Positions 22,684 to 25,741 of a stretch of DNA of 25,741 nt are shown piece by piece; positions within the stretch are counted from its first letter, which is position 1; each line of letters starts with the position of its first letter. The notes beneath the pieces were generated by a model. That model was not told where the DNA came from and made no database searches. It was given only the letters and a program-made list of their open reading frames with translations. Both the position numbers and the translations under genes were made by a program. Source of the stretch: Negativicutes bacterium (GTDB taxonomy: Bacteria > Bacillota_C > Negativicutes > Sporomusales_B > JARLHX01); the NCBI GenBank assembly GCA_031292015.1, contig JARLHY010000041.1, positions 1-25,741 on the forward strand, written 5' to 3'.

Positions 22684-24437
22684 GCTCCAATCCGTCCGTT
22701 TTCCGACACTTTCGTCAGTTTTCTGCCATTAATCCCCAAATGATTCATTTTGTAATACAATGTGCTCCGAGGGATCCCCAGGCTTTTGGCAGCTATCGCC
22801 TTGTTGTAGCCGGCCGCTTTCAACGCCGCCTCGATCAGATCCCGGGCCATCGCATCCGTCATCAGCTCCAGGCTGGCGCCGTCAGCCACAGTTGGGGCCG
22901 GCGCTTTGCCGCTCGGCCGCAGGGCCGCAGGCAGATTGGCGACCCCGAGGGTTTCGCCGTCAGCCAGCACCACCAGCCGTTCCAGAATGTTATGAAGCTC
23001 GCGGACATTGCCGGGCCAGTCGTAGTCAAGGAAAACAGCCATCACCGCCGGTTCCACCCTGCTGATCTGCTTGCCGTGGAGCGAGCCGAAGTTCTGCAGG
23101 CCCCGGTGGACCAGTTCAGGGATATCGCCGCGGCGGTCCCGCAGCGGCGGCAGCTGCAGAGTGACCACATTGAGCCGGTAGTACAGATCGTCGCGAAACT
23201 GATTCTGGGCGATCATCTCCTCCAGGTTGCGGTGTGTGGCGGCAATAATCCTCACATCCACCGATATTGCCCGGTCGCCGCCGATCCGGTAAAAACTCTT
23301 GTCCTGCAGCACCCGCAGCAGTTTGACCTGCATCTCCTTCGGCAGCTCGCCGATCTCGTCCAAAAACAACGTACCGCCGTTGGCAGTTTCGAACAGGCCG
23401 GGTTTGCCTTTGCGGTCGGCCCCGGTGAAAGCCCCCGGCTGATAACCGAACAGCTCGCTTTCGAATAAATTGGCCGGTATCGCCCCGCAGTTTATTTCCA
23501 CGAACGCCCCTGACCGCCGGCTGGAGGCGTGAAGAGCCCGGGCAAAAATCTCCTTGCCTGTGCCGCTTTCACCCCTGATCAGCACCGGAACGCCTGCTGC
23601 GGCAATCCGGCGGCCCATCTTCACCGCGTCCAGTATTTCCTCGCTGTGGCCGCAGACGGCGGCGAAGGGGTCGGCCTGGGAGCTGATTTTGCCGATCTCC
23701 TCTTTCAGTGACAACACCTCCTGGCTCGCCCGCGACAACTCGCGGTTGAGATTGACCAGTTCGGTGATGTCCCGCTCCGCCGATATCCCGCCGATGACCG
23801 TCCCGTCCAGTTCCAGCGGTGCGGCGTTGATCAGCACATGGGCCCCGGCCCGCGGCCGGTGGTACTTATCTTTGACAGCCTGCGGCTCCTGCATGATCCC
23901 GGTTACCACCAAATTGGAAAAGAACTCGCTGATCGGCTTGCCCAGTATCTCTTTTGCGGCGAATCCATATAGCTGCTCCGCCCGGCTGTTCCAGCCGATC
24001 ACCCGCTGATGGGTGTCGATGACCGTCACCGCTTCGCTGACAGTGTCCAGCACCGCCGCGGTGATGACCTGCTGTTCCCGCAGCAGCCGGACGAGACTCT
24101 CGGCAAAGAGCCGCGGAGTATGTAAAGCCACCGGCTTTCCTTCGGCAAAGACCATCACCGCCCAGCCGACAAGCAGCGGCAGCTCCGCCGCCACCGGACG
24201 GCCAAGGAAATTTTCATCCCGCACAACCAGGGCGAAGTCGGCGGCCGCTTCCAGCGAATCCCCGTCTTTCGCGCAACCTTCGGCGGTGACATAGCCCCAT
24301 CGTCCCTGACCGGCAACCGCCAGGGCGTCCCATTCTCCCGACGCCAGCAGAACCCTGCCTTTCGCCAGCGTCAGCTCCGCCTCCACCGGCAGAATCCGCC
24401 TGGCGGCAATATCGCCGACAGTCAATTCCCTGTTCAT
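22677..24437 (-). CDS. Sigma-54-dependent PAS/AAA+/Fis activator
   Basis: A 586-residue transcription activator. The start is ATG 24437 (GGGAGG 6 nt upstream); ATG 24443 directly abuts that ribosome-binding site. In numbering from 24443: residues 1-110 form an N-terminal sensor resembling a CBS-pair arrangement (tentative); a PAS domain covers about 125-230; the AAA+ domain has Walker A GESGTGKE (291-298), GAFTGA (337-342) that contacts sigma-54, and Walker B TLFLDE (358-363); the C-terminus has a Fis-type helix-turn-helix ([18 protein letters not shown]). By family knowledge it binds upstream sites and hydrolyses ATP to open sigma-54 promoters. It precedes the dehydrogenase operon and its promoter on the same strand, so it is its likely regulator. 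The architecture recalls PrdR, the proline-responsive activator of clostridia. Confidence 0.95.
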   Translation of the reverse strand: MNRELTVGDIAARRILPVEAELTLAKGRVLLASGEWDALAVAGQGRWGYVTAEGCAKDGDSLEAAADFALVVRDENFLGRPVAAELPLLVGWAVMVFAEGKPVALHTPRLFAESLVRLLREQQVITAAVLDTVSEAVTVIDTHQRVIGWNSRAEQLYGFAAKEILGKPISEFFSNLVVTGIMQEPQAVKDKYHRPRAGAHVLINAAPLELDGTVIGGISAERDITELVNLNRELSRASQEVLSLKEEIGKISSQADPFAAVCGHSEEILDAVKMGRRIAAAGVPVLIRGESGTGKEIFARALHASSRRSGAFVEINCGAIPANLFESELFGYQPGAFTGADRKGKPGLFETANGGTLFLDEIGELPKEMQVKLLRVLQDKSFYRIGGDRAISVDVRIIAATHRNLEEMIAQNQFRDDLYYRLNVVTLQLPPLRDRRGDIPELVHRGLQNFGSLHGKQISRVEPAVMAVFLDYDWPGNVRELHNILERLVVLADGETLGVANLPAALRPSGKAPAPTVADGASLELMTDAMARDLIEAALKAAGYNKAIAAKSLGIPRSTLYYKMNHLGINGRKLTKVSENGRIGAV

Positions 24438-24459
24438 GCCCATCCTCCCAATCTGTAAA

Positions 24460-24493
24460 CAAGGGTGCCACTCTTATTAGAATGACACCCTTG
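24460..24493 (-). repeat. 15-bp hairpin in the leader of the activator gene
   Basis: On the minus strand CAAGGGTGTCATTCT and AGAGTGGCACCCTTG form a continuous 15-bp stem (two G-U pairs) with a 4-nt loop, followed by TTTAC. It lies between the activator promoter and its ribosome-binding site. It could be an ftsH read-through terminator with a weak U-tract, an attenuator, or an operator. Confidence 0.5.
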
Positions 24494-24518
24494 TCACTGT
24501 CCGAAAACTGACACTTTT

Positions 24519-24546
24519 ATTATACTACACAATCTCTATTTGGCAA
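24519..24546 (-). promoter_or_regulatory. Sigma-A-type promoter of the activator gene
   Basis: On the minus strand, -35 TTGCCA (24541-24546) and a perfect -10 TATAAT (24519-24524) are spaced by 16 bp, giving a start near 24512 and a leader of about 75 nt that contains the hairpin. Confidence 0.7.
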
Positions 24547-24557
24547 ATGGTTTTGTG

Positions 24558-25741
24558 TTACGCACAAAGCGGCTTTCCCTCACGGATTATCTGCCGGAAC
24601 TCTTCGCCGCTGATTGATTCCTGGTCAAGCAGCACCGTCACCGTCCGGTCGAGAATATCCCGCTCGGCCATCAGCATCCTGTGAACATCGCCTTCGGCGT
24701 CGCGCAGTACTTCGGTTATGGCCGCGTGCAGGATTTCCTGCGGCAGATCCTCCGGCGAAACAATACCCAGCGGCGACATGCCGCCAAAGATGATCTGCTT
24801 GGCCATGTCGGCGGCTTGTTTAAAATCGTTGCTGGCCCCGGTACTGCGGTTGCCAAGAACGATCTCCTCAGCCACGGCTCCGGCCAGCGCCACCGTGATT
24901 CGGGCCTTCAGGTAGTCGGCGGTGTGAAGGTACAGGTCATCCTGCTGGGTCTGGCGAACATAGCCGAGAGCCTTGCCTCTGGCCGCGACATTCACGCTGG
25001 CCACCGTTTCCGGCAGAACCAACTCGCCGATCAAGGCATGGCCGGCTTCGTGAATCGCGATCCGCCGTTTCTCCTCCACCACCGGCAGCCGGTCCAGCTT
25101 CTCACCCATGATCACCTTGTCGATCGCTCCGCGCAGGTGGCCGGTGTCGACCTCGCTTTCTCCCTCGCGCAGCGCCGTGATCGCCGCCTCATTGACCAGA
25201 CTTTCCAGATGGGCCCCGGAAAACCCGAAGGTCGCCGCCGCGATCTCTTCCAGTTCCACCGTCGCCGCCAGCGGCTTGTTGCGGCTGTGCAGCTTCAAAA
25301 TCTGCAGCCGTCCAACCTTGTCAGGCAGGTCGACCCGTACCTGCCGGTCGAAACGTCCCGGTCTGAGCAGGGCGGTATCAAGCATGTCCGAACGGTTGGT
25401 GGCCCCGATGAGCAGCACCCGGACGGCGTCATCCGCCGACATGCCGTCCATCTGGACCAACAGCTCGTTCAGCGTCTGGTCGTATTCCATGTGTCCCGAA
25501 TTCTGGCCCCGTTTACCGCCAAGCACTTCAATCTCATCGATAAACACCACGGCGCTGGTTTTGCCCAGCTTTCGGGCCAGCGCCCTAGCCTGCGCGAACA
25601 ACTGCCGCACCCGCTGCGCCCCGACGCCGACGTACATTTCCACAAACTCCGACCCGCTAGCCGCGACGAAGGCCGAATCGGTGTACTGGGCGGCCGCCCT
25701 GGCCAGGAGAGTTTTCCCGGTCCCCGGCGGGCCGTTCAGCA
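24558..25741 (-). CDS. FtsH-type AAA+ zinc metalloprotease (5' end outside the window)
   Basis: The 394 C-terminal residues of an ATP-dependent membrane protease; the frame is open through the window edge, and the Met codon at 25643 is internal. Visible are Walker A (GPPGTGKT, near 25720), Walker B (VVFIDEIEVLG), the second region of homology (ATNRSDMLDTALLRPGRFDR), the zinc site HEAGH (near 25046-25060) and the third zinc ligand Asp in STGASNDFKQAADMA. All catalytic residues are present, so it should be an active protease. The sequence diverges from housekeeping FtsH (for example FIDEIEVLG instead of FIDEIDAVG, and a short tail ending GKPLCA), so it may be a second FtsH copy. The N-terminal membrane part lies outside the window. 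Confidence 0.9.
   Translation of the reverse strand, partial: LNGPPGTGKTLLARAAAQYTDSAFVAASGSEFVEMYVGVGAQRVRQLFAQARALARKLGKTSAVVFIDEIEVLGGKRGQNSGHMEYDQTLNELLVQMDGMSADDAVRVLLIGATNRSDMLDTALLRPGRFDRQVRVDLPDKVGRLQILKLHSRNKPLAATVELEEIAAATFGFSGAHLESLVNEAAITALREGESEVDTGHLRGAIDKVIMGEKLDRLPVVEEKRRIAIHEAGHALIGELVLPETVASVNVAARGKALGYVRQTQQDDLYLHTADYLKARITVALAGAVAEEIVLGNRSTGASNDFKQAADMAKQIIFGGMSPLGIVSPEDLPQEILHAAITEVLRDAEGDVHRMLMAERDILDRTVTVLLDQESISGEEFRQIIREGKPLCA

Overview
The window looks like chromosome from a low-motility-of-GC, Firmicutes-type anaerobe, most likely one of the GC-rich lineages such as the Negativicutes (inference; no rRNA is present). The main reasons are the yggS-sepF-proC-ylmH-divIVA-yggU-ileS division/housekeeping block, an ileS controlled by a T-box leader, strong GGAGG ribosome-binding sites, frequent GTG/TTG starts and U-tract terminators. 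No tRNA, rRNA, CRISPR array or intact insertion sequence was seen.

Layout. (1) 1-1978, plus strand: a sensor histidine kinase with a collagen-like Gly/Pro segment in its sensor domain, then an unrecognised 147-residue protein. (2) 2050-5386, minus strand: a visibly AT-richer operon holding a MetN/MetI/MetQ-type ABC importer and a cysteine-rich DUF169 protein. (3) 5807-8278, minus: a NIF3-like metal-binding protein followed by an MFS transporter, ending in a clear terminator. (4) 8566-8919, minus: a DUF2294/MpsC-type small protein. (5) 9099-15749, minus: ileS with its own promoter and T-box, preceded by yggU, divIVA, ylmH, proC, sepF and yggS. (6) 15972-16148, minus: a 58-residue small gene with an excellent ribosome-binding site, followed by what may be a decayed reading frame. 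(7) 16269-17592, minus: an orphan branched-chain-amino-acid-type binding lipoprotein with its own promoter and a structured, terminator-bearing leader. (8) 17694-22526, minus: a six-gene, tightly coupled operon encoding a flavin/iron-sulfur amine dehydrogenase (five polypeptides) plus glutamate-semialdehyde dehydrogenase. (9) 22677-24437, minus: a sigma-54 activator. (10) 24558 to the window edge, minus: the 3' part of an FtsH-type AAA+ protease.

The most coherent system is in parts 8 and 9. A sigma-54 enhancer-binding protein gene ends in a terminator, immediately followed by a perfectly spaced -24/-12 promoter that drives the operon. Two 12-bp direct repeats lie 92-138 bp upstream of the expected transcription start and are good candidates for the activator's binding sites. 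The operon would oxidise proline (or a related imino acid such as hydroxyproline) to pyrroline-5-carboxylate and then to glutamate, passing electrons through a chain of FAD and Fe-S subunits. The orphan binding lipoprotein next to it, with its unexplained leader, may serve the same pathway, but this is inference from position only.

Start sites were chosen by ribosome-binding-site spacing. In several cases (DUF169, permease, NIF3, DUF2294, the [2Fe-2S] subunit, the alpha subunit, the sigma-54 activator) the chosen start is downstream of the longest open frame.
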